Below, piece after piece: positions 1 to 7,796 of a DNA stretch of 64,000 bases. Every line of letters starts with the position of its first letter. The stretch's first letter is position 1. The stretch is from Pseudorhizobium endolithicum (GTDB lineage Bacteria > Pseudomonadota > Alphaproteobacteria > Rhizobiales > Rhizobiaceae). A program made the translations under genes and the position numbers. The notes beneath the pieces were generated by a model, which saw only the letters and a program-made list of their open reading frames with translations, was not told where the DNA came from and did not search any database. The stretch is taken from the NCBI RefSeq assembly GCF_902153245.2, contig NZ_CABFWF030000006.1, forward strand, positions 7,507-71,506. Reading direction: 5' to 3'.

Positions 1-1
1 C

Positions 2-76
2 GAGCTTGCCAGCCAGGACGTGCGCCAGGCGGCCGATCATGGCGACTATTACGAAGGTGCAAACCGTCCGCAGTAA
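2..76 (+). CDS. small secreted YYEG-motif protein, C-terminal end only
   Basis: Only the last 24 codons are inside the window. They end in GDYYEGANRPQ, which matches the C-termini of the proteins at 150-389 (NYYEGAQRPN) and 769-1038 (DYYEGALRPTN). This appears to be the first of three tandem paralogues. The start and any signal peptide lie to the left. Function unknown. Confidence 0.6.
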   Translation, partial: ELASQDVRQAADHGDYYEGANRPQ

Positions 77-149
77 TCGCGGCGGCCAGGAGGGCTCGCC
101 GCATCTGATCCACCGCCGCGGCGACCCGTTTTGATGAAGGAGTTTTACA

Positions 150-389
150 ATGACCAAGACATTTATCGGCATCCTCGCCGCAGGCATGATTGCCTCGGCA
201 TCCTCTGCTATGGCTGGCGACGGCGAGTACTATGAAGGCGTAGCCAAGCGGCCCGCAGATGTCGTCGATCAGACGAGGACAGGCAGCATTCACGATCGCG
301 GCGGAATAAAGTTCAAGACGTCGCGGGACAACCGCCTGCCGTTCGACGGCGAGGGAAATTACTATGAAGGTGCGCAGCGTCCCAACTGA
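150..389 (+). CDS. small secreted protein with two YYEG motifs
   Basis: A 79-residue protein with an N-terminal signal peptide of about 22 residues (positive start, alanine-rich core, probable cleavage after AMA), so it is probably periplasmic or secreted. The motif occurs twice: GEYYEGVAKRP just after the signal peptide and NYYEGAQRP at the C-terminus. A TGSI segment in the middle is shared with the paralogue at 769. An AAGGAG ribosome site lies about 10 bases before the ATG. No enzymatic motif is visible and I do not recognise a named family. The tandem arrangement suggests local gene duplication. Confidence 0.75.
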   Translation: MTKTFIGILAAGMIASASSAMAGDGEYYEGVAKRPADVVDQTRTGSIHDRGGIKFKTSRDNRLPFDGEGNYYEGAQRPN

Positions 390-405
390 GGCGCACCTGT
401 AAAAA

Positions 406-439
406 CAGAAGACCAGCCGCGTGCGCGGCTGGTCTTCTG
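406..439. terminator. strong hairpin downstream of the 150-389 gene
   Basis: A perfect 15-bp stem (406-420 with 425-439) and a 4-base loop. Five adenines precede it, so only transcripts from the minus strand would end in a U-tract. On the plus strand it could act as a 3' stability hairpin or a weak terminator for the gene just upstream. Confidence 0.5.
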
Positions 440-441
440 CA

Positions 442-459
442 GTTCATTCAAGACACCGG
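442..459 (+). repeat. 3' element, copy 1
   Basis: The stretch gttcattcaagacaccg follows the hairpin after the 150-389 gene. It reappears with one mismatch at 1042-1058, just after the paralogous gene. It looks like part of the unit that was duplicated. Confidence 0.55.
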
Positions 460-682
460 CTGGACAGCGGGTCGCAATCGCCCTCCACCTGACGTGACGG
501 CGTGGTCTCTCGGCAAGCCATCACGCAATAACGATAGTTCAACCGAGTATTCAAATCAACGAATCTTCCGGGTCCATGCAGGATTTCGCCGAGATACCCG
601 GATGCCGCCCATCCTGGGCAAACCATCACATCCGTTTGATCTTGCTGCCCTACTTATGTGAACGGGAAACCTCATCTTTATC

Positions 683-707
683 GGAACGATGTGGGGCGGA
701 GTGTGTT
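683..707 (+). promoter_or_regulatory. putative RpoE2/EcfG general-stress promoter
   Basis: GGAAC at 683-687 is followed 18 bases later by TT at 706-707. This fits the S. meliloti RpoE2 consensus as I recall it (GGAAC-N18/19-TT). It lies about 60 bases upstream of the secreted-protein gene at 769. The match is seen; the sigma-factor assignment is inferred. Confidence 0.45.
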
Positions 708-768
708 CTCTCCTTTGCAAGCCGCGCCGAAGGCCTCGCTTGCAGTTATAAGAAGGAAAGGACAGGAC

Positions 769-1038
769 ATGAAAACCTATCTCACTTCCGGCATCGCCGC
801 TGCCGTCATCGCATCTGCGACCTTTGCCGGCTCTGCCCTTGCTCAGTCGACGCAGTACGAGCCGTATGCGGAATCTCCGCCGAGCCTCGATGATACCCGC
901 GTAGATACCATGTCGACGGGCAGCATCAACGGCGACCAAACCTGGATGATGCGCAGCCAGAACATGGGCGATACTACGGTCGATCGTTCGCAGGACACCG
1001 GCGACTATTACGAAGGCGCACTGCGCCCGACCAACTGA
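769..1038 (+). CDS. small secreted YYEG-motif protein
   Basis: An 89-residue protein with a clear signal peptide (MKTYLTSGIAAAVIASATF, cleavage near ALA). The mature part is polar, contains a TGSI segment and ends DYYEGALRPTN. I chose the ATG at 769 because it has an AAGGAAAGG ribosome site and starts the signal peptide; an in-frame ATG at 658 would bury the signal peptide. It is a paralogue of the genes at 2-76 and 150-389. A candidate RpoE2 promoter suggests expression under stress or in stationary phase. Function unknown. Confidence 0.75.
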   Translation: MKTYLTSGIAAAVIASATFAGSALAQSTQYEPYAESPPSLDDTRVDTMSTGSINGDQTWMMRSQNMGDTTVDRSQDTGDYYEGALRPTN

Positions 1039-1041
1039 TCG

Positions 1042-1058
1042 GTTCATTCAAGCCACCG
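1042..1058 (+). repeat. 3' element, copy 2
   Basis: Sixteen of 17 bases match the element at 442-458. It starts four bases after the stop codon of the gene at 769. Confidence 0.55.
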
Positions 1059-1093
1059 TTCCCGCTCAGGTCGCATCCTTCGAGCGGGGTGAG

Positions 1094-1122
1094 AAAAAGC
1101 CGGCCCTCGCGCCGGCTTTTTT
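1094..1122 (+). terminator. rho-independent terminator
   Basis: The stem agccggc/gccggct (1098-1104 with 1111-1117) has an A-run before it and six thymines after it (1117-1122). It ends the YYEG gene at 769 and could work in both directions. Confidence 0.8.
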
Positions 1123-1274
1123 GTGCGCACTTTCCGCAGCGCCCTTTGCGCGCCGGGTACGGCCGCGGGCCACGCCGTCCGCTCGGCGGCGCATGAACCT
1201 TCGATGAATTAGCGGATCAGCGGAGGTTCACAGCCGCCGGCCTATCCTCCCCATCATGGTTTGGGGGAAGAGAT

Positions 1275-1442
1275 ATGTTCAAGCTGGCGCGCCGTCTCAT
1301 CATCATCACCTTGCTCGGCACCAATTTCGCGCTCCTTTTCGGGATGCTGGCGAGCCAGTCAGGCCCGCGGATGCCGGGCTCCGAGCGCCTTCAGCCCCGC
1401 TCCTGCAGCACCTATCCATTGTTCTGCGGAGCCTCCCTATGA
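1275..1442 (+). CDS. tiny membrane protein
   Basis: A 55-residue ORF with a strong GGGGGAAGAG ribosome site. The N-terminus MFKLARRLIIITLLGTNFAL is basic and then hydrophobic, giving one membrane segment (about residues 8-26) or a signal anchor, followed by a short polar tail with two cysteines. The stop overlaps the start of the next small gene by ATGA, which suggests translational coupling. No known family recognised. Confidence 0.5.
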   Translation: MFKLARRLIIITLLGTNFALLFGMLASQSGPRMPGSERLQPRSCSTYPLFCGASL

Positions 1443-1633
1443 TCCGGAGAAACCGCTTCCATAGGAGCCGCCGGCGGATGATGGCAACCGGCTTCCGGCT
1501 TGTGCTCGCGACCCTCATCCTCGTCGGGCCGTTGGCCGCGGTCGCCATCGGCACCAATGTTCAAGGGCTGGCGCCGAAACAGGGGGCGGGATTCGTGCTG
1601 TTCGTGAGCCTCCAGCGCCAGTCGATGAGTTGA
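1439..1633 (+). CDS. small basic membrane protein
   Basis: A 64-residue ORF beginning at the ATG that overlaps the stop of the preceding gene. The first 13 residues are strongly basic (MIRRNRFHRSRRR); a hydrophobic segment follows (about residues 17-37). A second start at 1478 would drop the basic leader. The amn gene begins 57 bases downstream. Function unknown; the coupling is the main reason to believe it. Confidence 0.4.
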   Translation: MIRRNRFHRSRRRMMATGFRLVLATLILVGPLAAVAIGTNVQGLAPKQGAGFVLFVSLQRQSMS

Positions 1634-1690
1634 CGGCGGGCCATCGGATCGCGTCTTTTGCTTGTCAACGACTTCATCCTATAATGTCCC

Positions 1691-3193
1691 ATGAGCAAAC
1701 GAATCTTCTCCCTCTCGCCTCTTCCGTTCATCAGCCCGAGCCCCTACGAACCCCGCGTCTTCGACGACCCGGCTGAAGCCGTCGATGTGCTGACGGAGCT
1801 TTACGAGCGCAACACGCGCTTTCTCATCGATGCCTTCGGCGCGCTGGCGAACGGAAGTCCGGTAACGGGGCGGTACCGAGCCTGCTATCCCCAGGTGAGC
1901 ATCGAGACGACCTCCTTCGGTCATGCCGATTCCCGCCTGTCCTATGGGCACGTCACCTCGCCGGGGATCTATACAACGACCATCACCCGGCCGAAGCTGT
2001 TCCGTCACTACCTGAAGGAACAGCTCGGTCTTTTGATGCGCAATCACAACGTGCCGGTCAGGGTGTCGGAGTCGACAACGCCGATCCCCCTGCACTTCGC
2101 CTTTGGCGAAGGCGCGCATGTGGAAGCATCGGCCACGGCGGGACTTGCGGACATCTCCCTGCGGGACCTCTTCGATACGCCGGACCTCAACAACACGGAC
2201 GACCTGATCGCCAACGGCGAGTACGACCAGGTGACTGGCGAACCGGCCCCGCTTGCGCCGTTCACGGCGCAGCGCATCGACTATTCGCTCGCCCGCCTCA
2301 GCCACTACACCGCGACCAGCGCCGAGCATTTCCAGAATTTCGTGCTGTTCACCAACTACCAGTTCTATATCGACGAATTCGCCGCATGGGCGCGGGAACT
2401 GATGGCGAAGGGCGGCGAAGGCTATGATGCCTTCGTGGAGCCGGGCAATCTCCTCACCTATCCCGGGGCGCCGCGCGAGGATGCCGGGGTCGTCGGACGC
2501 CTGCCCCAGATGCCGGCGTACCACCTGAAGAAGAAGGGGCATGCCGGGATCACCCTCGTCAACATCGGCGTCGGTCCTTCAAACGCCAAGACGATCACCG
2601 ACCACATTGCCGTGCTGCGCCCGCATGCCTGGCTGATGGTCGGCCACTGCGCCGGCCTGCGCAACAGCCAGCGGCTTGGCGACTATGTGCTGGCGCATGC
2701 CTATGTGCGCGAGGACCACGTGCTGGACGACGACCTGCCCGTCTGGGTCCCGATCCCCGCGCTCGCCGAGGTTCAACAGGCACTCGAGGATGCCGTGGAG
2801 GAGGTGACCGGCTACGAAGGCTTCGAGCTGAAGCGCATCATGCGCACGGGCACGGTCGCGACGATCGACAACCGGAACTGGGAACTGCGCGACCAGCGCG
2901 GCCCGGTGAAGCGGCTTTCGCAGTCGCGCGCCATTGCCCTCGACATGGAATCGGCGACGATCGCCGCAAACGGCTTCCGCTTCCGGGTGCCCTACGGCAC
3001 GCTGCTCTGCGTGTCCGACAAGCCGCTGCACGGCGAGCTGAAGCTGCCGGGCATGGCGACCGCCTTCTATCGCACCCAGGTCAGCCAGCACCTGCAGATC
3101 GGCATCCGCGCCGTGCAGAAGCTCGCCGCAATGCCCATCGAGCGGCTGCACTCCCGAAAGCTCCGAAGCTTCTACGAAACGGCGTTCCAGTGA
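1691..3193 (+). CDS. amn: AMP nucleosidase
   Basis: A 500-residue cytoplasmic enzyme that hydrolyses AMP to adenine and ribose 5-phosphate, adjusting adenylate pools and feeding purine salvage. The N-terminal half (to about residue 190) matches the Amn-specific domain. The C-terminal half is a nucleoside-phosphorylase fold with NIGVGPSNAKT (about 290), VGHCAGLRNSQ (about 317) and ALDMESATIAANG (about 415). Length is close to E. coli Amn (484). It reads alone on the plus strand; a vapBC module begins 50 bases after it. Confidence 0.92.
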   Translation: MSKRIFSLSPLPFISPSPYEPRVFDDPAEAVDVLTELYERNTRFLIDAFGALANGSPVTGRYRACYPQVSIETTSFGHADSRLSYGHVTSPGIYTTTITRPKLFRHYLKEQLGLLMRNHNVPVRVSESTTPIPLHFAFGEGAHVEASATAGLADISLRDLFDTPDLNNTDDLIANGEYDQVTGEPAPLAPFTAQRIDYSLARLSHYTATSAEHFQNFVLFTNYQFYIDEFAAWARELMAKGGEGYDAFVEPGNLLTYPGAPREDAGVVGRLPQMPAYHLKKKGHAGITLVNIGVGPSNAKTITDHIAVLRPHAWLMVGHCAGLRNSQRLGDYVLAHAYVREDHVLDDDLPVWVPIPALAEVQQALEDAVEEVTGYEGFELKRIMRTGTVATIDNRNWELRDQRGPVKRLSQSRAIALDMESATIAANGFRFRVPYGTLLCVSDKPLHGELKLPGMATAFYRTQVSQHLQIGIRAVQKLAAMPIERLHSRKLRSFYETAFQ

Positions 3194-3244
3194 CAACACG
3201 TCCCTCCGGGACTATATATTGGCGTAGATAAGCAGGAGGGTCCG

Positions 3245-3493
3245 ATGCGCGCATCCTTGGACATTGATGACCGGCTGCTAAGCGAGGCGGAACGAATAAC
3301 CGGGCTGCCAGCTGAGGCAACGGTGAAGGAAGCACTGCAGCGTCTTGTCGACAGCCATCGGCAGCACTCGGAATTCAGCAATGCTCCGCAAGCGACCTTC
3401 GAAGCTCTTGCCGCCGAATTCCGCGCCCTCGTCGCGGGCCGTACGCATACCCCGTCGGAAGAACTCATGCGTGAGGGGCGCAGTGAGCGGTGA
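3245..3493 (+). CDS. vapB: VapB-type antitoxin
   Basis: An 82-residue protein with the N-terminus MRASLDIDDRLLSEAERITG typical of short VapB antitoxins that bind DNA as beta-strand or ribbon-helix dimers and neutralise the paired PIN toxin through a C-terminal tail. An AGGAGGG ribosome site precedes the ATG. Its TGA overlaps the GTG start of the toxin gene by four bases, the usual antitoxin-first coupled order. Confidence 0.82.
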   Translation: MRASLDIDDRLLSEAERITGLPAEATVKEALQRLVDSHRQHSEFSNAPQATFEALAAEFRALVAGRTHTPSEELMREGRSER

Positions 3494-3921
3494 CGACACT
3501 CGTCGTCGATGCAAGCGTCGTCGTCAAATGGGTTGTCGATGAGCCCGGGACTGCGGAAGCTCTGGCACTACGCGCTCGCCACACGTTGACTGCGCCGGAC
3601 CTTATCGTTTCCGAATGCGCGAATATCCTCTGGAAAAAGGTGCGGCGAGCGGAGCTATCAACGGCGGAAGCCCGATTTGCAGCACTGCTGCTGGAAAGCT
3701 CGGACTTGCATCTGCAGGCTACACTTCCTCTCCTCACGACCGCTACCGAGCTTGCTCTGTCACTCGATCATCCCGCTTATGACTGCATCTATATAGCACT
3801 GGCACTGCGAGAGGGATGCCAGCTTGTAACTGCCGATGAAACGCTTGTCCGGAAACTGCTGCAGCAACAGGATTCAGCTTTGCGAAATGTAGCCGTGCTG
3901 CTGCGCGACCTTGAGCCCTGA
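3490..3921 (+). CDS. vapC: VapC-type PIN-domain ribonuclease toxin
   Basis: A 143-residue PIN-domain protein. The acidic residues expected to hold the metal are visible: VVDAS (about residue 7), SECANILW (about 43), DCIYIALA (about 98) and TADETL (about 117). VapC toxins cleave tRNA or rRNA and are held inactive by VapB. The start is GTG, overlapping the vapB stop. It ends nine bases from the convergent aminotransferase gene. Confidence 0.85.
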   Translation: MTTLVVDASVVVKWVVDEPGTAEALALRARHTLTAPDLIVSECANILWKKVRRAELSTAEARFAALLLESSDLHLQATLPLLTTATELALSLDHPAYDCIYIALALREGCQLVTADETLVRKLLQQQDSALRNVAVLLRDLEP

Positions 3922-3929
3922 GCTCCCCC

Positions 3930-5297
3930 TTACTCCCTCACCGTATCGCGCAGGTGGTCGAGGGCCTTGCGGAGCTTGTCCGTCACCTCGTCCACTTCGG
4001 CGCGGCTGATGGTGAGCGCGGGGGATGCCAGCATGCGGTCGCCCGTGGCGCGCATGATCAGCCCGTTGTCGATGCAGTGGTTACGTACCAGTGTCCCGAT
4101 ATCGTCCGGCTTGGCGTAGCGCCGGCGGGTCGACTTGTCGGCGGCAAGCTGCAGCCCGCCCATCAGGCCGACGCTCTCGGCCTCGCCGACCACCTCGTGA
4201 TCCTCCAGGCTCTTCCACGCGGCCGCGAAGTAGGGGCCGATGTCGTCACGCACCCGCTCCACCAGCCCCTCCTCCTCGATGATGCGCAGGTTCTCCAGCG
4301 CCGCGGCAGCACAGACCGGATGACCGGAATAGGTGAAGCCGTGGTAGAAGTCGCCCAGTTCTTCCACCATCACGTCGGCCACCCGGTCGCTTACCATCAC
4401 GCCGCCGATCGGCAGGTAGCCGGAAGACAAGCCCTTGGCGATCGGCGCCAGATCCGGCTCGACGCCATAGTGCTGGTGACCGAACCATGTTCCGAGCCGG
4501 CCGAAGCCGCAGATCACCTCGTCCGAGACGAGCAGGACGTTGCGCTCCCGGCAGATGCGGGCAATTTCCGGCCAGTAGGTATCCGGCGGGATAATGACAC
4601 CACCCGCCCCCTGGATCGGCTCGGCGACGAAGGCTGCAACATTGTCCTCGCCAAGTTCCTCGATCCTTTCCTCCAACTCGCGCGCCACTTTCAGGCCGAA
4701 CTCCGCCGGCGTCAGGTCGCCGCCCTCGGCGTACCAGTAGGGCTGGTTGATGTGCGAGATGCCGGCGATCGGCAGGTTGCCCTGCTCGTGCATCCACTTC
4801 ATGCCGCCAAGCGAAGCGCCGGCGACCGTCGAGCCGTGATAGGCGTTGCGGCGGGCGATCACCTGCGTCTTCTCCGGCTTGCCGAGCGCTCTCCAGTAGA
4901 CCCGCGCCATGCGAAACCAGGTGTCGTTCGCTTCGGAGCCCGAGTTGGTGAAGAACACACGGTTGAGCTTGCCCCCCGCATGCGAGGCGATCTTCTGGGC
5001 AAGCAGCGTGGCAGGCGGCGTCGTCGTTCCGAAGAAGGTGTTGTAGTAGGGCAGATCCTGCATCTGACGGTAGGCGGCGTCGGAGATTTCTTTCCGGCCG
5101 TAGCCGACATTGACGCACCAGAGGCCGGCAAAGGCATCGAGATACATCCGTCCGGTACTGTCGAAGATGTAGACGCCCTCCGCCCTGTCGATGATGCGCG
5201 TTCCGGCCGCATTCAGCTTCTTCATGTCCGAGAAGGGATGCAGATGGTGGGCAGCGTCGATGGCGGAAAGGTTCGAGAGGGCGGGCATGTCGGTCAT
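3930..5297 (-). CDS. class III omega-aminotransferase, probably for putrescine
   Basis: A 455-residue pyridoxal-phosphate enzyme of the class III family. The glycine/serine phosphate-binding loop is TNSGSEANDT, the cofactor aspartate lies in VSDEVICGFGR, and the Schiff-base lysine is in IAKGLSSGYLP (about residue 287). Class III members of this type move amino groups from putrescine, related diamines or beta-alanine to pyruvate. The divergent gene 82 bases away is a glutamine-synthetase-like enzyme of the type that glutamylates polyamines, which favours a polyamine role. Exact substrate not fixed by sequence. Confidence 0.85.
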   Translation of the reverse strand: MTDMPALSNLSAIDAAHHLHPFSDMKKLNAAGTRIIDRAEGVYIFDSTGRMYLDAFAGLWCVNVGYGRKEISDAAYRQMQDLPYYNTFFGTTTPPATLLAQKIASHAGGKLNRVFFTNSGSEANDTWFRMARVYWRALGKPEKTQVIARRNAYHGSTVAGASLGGMKWMHEQGNLPIAGISHINQPYWYAEGGDLTPAEFGLKVARELEERIEELGEDNVAAFVAEPIQGAGGVIIPPDTYWPEIARICRERNVLLVSDEVICGFGRLGTWFGHQHYGVEPDLAPIAKGLSSGYLPIGGVMVSDRVADVMVEELGDFYHGFTYSGHPVCAAAALENLRIIEEEGLVERVRDDIGPYFAAAWKSLEDHEVVGEAESVGLMGGLQLAADKSTRRRYAKPDDIGTLVRNHCIDNGLIMRATGDRMLASPALTISRAEVDEVTDKLRKALDHLRDTVRE

Positions 5298-5379
5298 GGG
5301 GTGTTCCGGCGTCCAGATTGTCTGTCAAAGTCTTATCGGCTACGAACGGAACTCCGCAACTCCCTTCTGAAGACATCCC

Positions 5380-6711
5380 ATGGCCGCCGAGACCGTCCCT
5401 CCCCGCATCGAAATCCTGGTCGTCGGCATGAACGGCGACCTGCGCGGCAAGCAGATTCCGCTGGAGGCGGAGAAAAAGGTGTGGGAGGGCACCGTCCGCC
5501 TTCCCTCTTCTACCCAATCCCTCGACATCTGGGGCGACGACAACGACGACATCACCGGGCTGTCGCTGTCCATCGGCGATCCGGACGGCGTCTGCATCCC
5601 CGACCGCCGCAGCCTTGCCCCCATGCCTTGGGCGACCGAAGGTTCACGGCAGGTGCTGTCAACCATGCACGAGCTCGACGGCAGCCCGAGCTTCATGGAT
5701 CCGCGCGCCATCCTCTCCGCCATGCTCCAGCGCTACGAGGAGCGCGGGCTGACGCCTGTGGTGGCGACGGAGTTGGAGTTCTACGTGGTTGAGAAGGACT
5801 GGCGCGAGACCGGCAGGCCCCGCCCTCCGGAAAGCCTCACCTGGCGAGGGCAACCCAACGGCTTCCAGCTCTACGACATGGGCGCCGTGGATGCCCTGGA
5901 GGACTATCTGCAGACCGTGCGGGCCTGGGCGAAGGTCCAGGGTTTGCCCGCGGACGCCACCACCGCGGAGTTCGGGCCGGGCCAGTTCGAGATCAACCTC
6001 CTGCACCGGCCGGATGCGCTGGCTGCAGCCGACGACTGCATCTACCTGAAGCGCATCGCGGAGCAGGCGGCAAAGCGCCACGGGCTCAAATCCACCTGCA
6101 TGGCGAAGCCCTACGCCGAGCATGCCGGTTCAGGACTGCACGTCCATGCGAGCGTCATCGACCGCGACGGCAACAACATCCTCGACGCGGCGGGCGGCGA
6201 GCCGCTGCTTTTGAAGTCGGTCTGTGCCGGCATGCTCGACACGATGCGCGAGGCGCAGCTGATCTTCGCGCCCTTCGCCAATTCCTATCGCCGTTTCCAG
6301 CCCGGTTCCTTCGCGCCCGTCGACATAGACTGGGGCTATGGCCACCGGGGCACGGCGGTACGGATACCGGACAGGGACGGGCCGGCAGCACGCATCGAGC
6401 ACCGCGTTGCCGGCGCCGATGCCAATCCCTATCTGCTTTTGACGGCAATCCTGGGCGGGATGCTGCTGGGGATCGAGCGGACGCTTGATCCCGGTCCCGC
6501 GACCGAGCCGGGCGGGGCCGCGCCGGGCAACCGCCGCCTGACGCACGACTTCGTTACCGCCGTGGAGGATTTCGCGGGCTCCGCCTTCATCCGCGATATC
6601 TTCGGCGAGCGTTATCAGAAGCTCTATGGCGACACGAAGCGTAAGGAAGCGCTCGCCTATCTGCGAGCCGTCTCGGACTTCGACTATCGAACCTACCTGC
6701 CGCGCATCTGA
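5380..6711 (+). CDS. glutamine-synthetase family enzyme, probably gamma-glutamylpolyamine synthetase
   Basis: A 443-residue protein with the GS catalytic fold: ATELEFYVV (glutamate ligands, about residue 130), EFGPGQFEINL (about 200), GSGLHVHASV (about 250) and the C-terminal substrate loop ARIEHRVAGADANPYL (about 344). It lacks the tyrosine adenylylation-site context of housekeeping GlnA and is shorter, as expected for PuuA/SpuI-like enzymes that ligate glutamate to putrescine or other amines using ATP. It is divergent from the aminotransferase at 3930. Substrate inferred from context. Confidence 0.82.
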   Translation: MAAETVPPRIEILVVGMNGDLRGKQIPLEAEKKVWEGTVRLPSSTQSLDIWGDDNDDITGLSLSIGDPDGVCIPDRRSLAPMPWATEGSRQVLSTMHELDGSPSFMDPRAILSAMLQRYEERGLTPVVATELEFYVVEKDWRETGRPRPPESLTWRGQPNGFQLYDMGAVDALEDYLQTVRAWAKVQGLPADATTAEFGPGQFEINLLHRPDALAAADDCIYLKRIAEQAAKRHGLKSTCMAKPYAEHAGSGLHVHASVIDRDGNNILDAAGGEPLLLKSVCAGMLDTMREAQLIFAPFANSYRRFQPGSFAPVDIDWGYGHRGTAVRIPDRDGPAARIEHRVAGADANPYLLLTAILGGMLLGIERTLDPGPATEPGGAAPGNRRLTHDFVTAVEDFAGSAFIRDIFGERYQKLYGDTKRKEALAYLRAVSDFDYRTYLPRI

Positions 6712-6715
6712 AGGA

Positions 6716-7654
6716 TCAGATGCCGCTGCCCTGTTCCTCCCGCTCAGCCTCTCCCGGCTGGCGCGGCACCAGGACCTTCAGTTCGCCGGCATGGATTCTC
6801 AGCTTCACGTCGCGATCCATGGGCAGCAATTCGCCGTCGATCACGCAGCGTACGTCGTGCCGTTCGCGCGGAAAATGAAGCTCCACCTCGGTGGTGGTCA
6901 TCGCCGTGACCGACTCGTTTTCCTTTAGCCGGCCCCGCAGGATGTCGTAGGCGAGCTGGGCGACACCCCCGGGCGTCAGCGGGTCTGCGATGTAGAAGCC
7001 GAGATGCCCGCCCGTCACATCGGGGGCGACGAGAAGCGGATCCTGCCCGAATTCGTTGTTGGAGACCGAGATGGCGGAGACCTTGCGATGTCCCGCCGCG
7101 CCGTCGGCATTGAACTCGACTTCGAATTCCGGCGGGTTGAACATCACGCCGAAGGCGGCCCGGGTGCTGGCCCGGATCTTGCCCAGCCGCGAACCGAAGG
7201 TCATCGAGTTCCGGTAGCGCACCATGCGCGCGTGCAGCCCGGCGGAGAACTGGTGGATGAAACTCTTTCCGTTGGCGCTGGCGATATCGACCTGCTCGAC
7301 CTTCCCCTGCGCCAGGACGTCGAGAACATTCCAGATATCGAGCGGCAGCTTGAGGGAGCGGGCGAAGAGGTTCATGGTCCCGGCGGGGACGATGCCGAGC
7401 GTCAGCCCGTTGCGCCATGTGATATCTGCCGCCGCCGAGATCGTGCCGTCGCCGCCGCCAGCGATCAGGCCCTCGACGCCGGCGATGGCCGCGACCCGCT
7501 GCATCGTCGATACGACATCCTCGCCCGAGACGACATGGCATTCAATCTGATGGCCGGCTTCCTGGAACACTTCGGCCGCGTGAGCGGCATAGGCGTCCAT
7601 GTCTGTTGTCTTGAAGGTACCGCCATCGCGGTTGAAGACGGCAACAAGGTTCAT
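6716..7654 (-). CDS. diacylglycerol kinase-like lipid kinase
   Basis: A 312-residue protein of the diacylglycerol kinase catalytic family (YegS/BmrU type). The nucleotide-binding motif GGGDGT lies near residue 66 and is followed by GIVPAGTMNLFAR. Such enzymes phosphorylate diacylglycerol, sphingosine-like or undecaprenol-like lipids at the inner membrane surface. I placed the start at 7654 because family members begin close to the FNRDGGT-like strand; an upstream start at 7702 would add 16 basic residues. It converges with the glutamine-synthetase gene, with four bases between stops. Confidence 0.78.
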   Translation of the reverse strand: MNLVAVFNRDGGTFKTTDMDAYAAHAAEVFQEAGHQIECHVVSGEDVVSTMQRVAAIAGVEGLIAGGGDGTISAAADITWRNGLTLGIVPAGTMNLFARSLKLPLDIWNVLDVLAQGKVEQVDIASANGKSFIHQFSAGLHARMVRYRNSMTFGSRLGKIRASTRAAFGVMFNPPEFEVEFNADGAAGHRKVSAISVSNNEFGQDPLLVAPDVTGGHLGFYIADPLTPGGVAQLAYDILRGRLKENESVTAMTTTEVELHFPRERHDVRCVIDGELLPMDRDVKLRIHAGELKVLVPRQPGEAEREEQGSGI

Positions 7655-7796
7655 CTGGCGCTTTCGCTTTGCCTGCAGGTCAGCCCGCCGAACAACGAGC
7701 AATATCAGAAATGGTTGCTCTGCAGCTCCTTCGCTAGCAGATGGCCGAAGATTTCCGGTGACTGAGGCCTTTCTGAAACGGTGGATTATCCTTGGT

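Larger units (their letters stand above)
390..768. other. intergenic region between two YYEG genes
   Basis: About 380 bases without a convincing gene. It holds a perfect 15-bp hairpin (406-439), a 3' element that recurs after the next gene (442-459) and an RpoE2-like promoter (683-707). Short open frames on both strands here lack ribosome sites and recognisable proteins. Confidence 0.6.

Noticed and set aside
444..1047. Minus-strand frames between and across the YYEG genes
   Set aside because: No ribosome sites, no signal or domain features, and they cover the antisense of a signal-peptide protein at 769.
3194..3240. Short gtccc/gggac repeat before the first vapB gene as an operator
   Set aside because: Only five-base arms with a three-base centre. 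Too short to separate from chance in this base composition.
3954..5792. Long open frame on the plus strand opposite the aminotransferase gene
   Set aside because: A by-product of high GC at third positions. The protein has no recognisable domain, and both overlapping minus- and plus-strand genes are clear enzymes.
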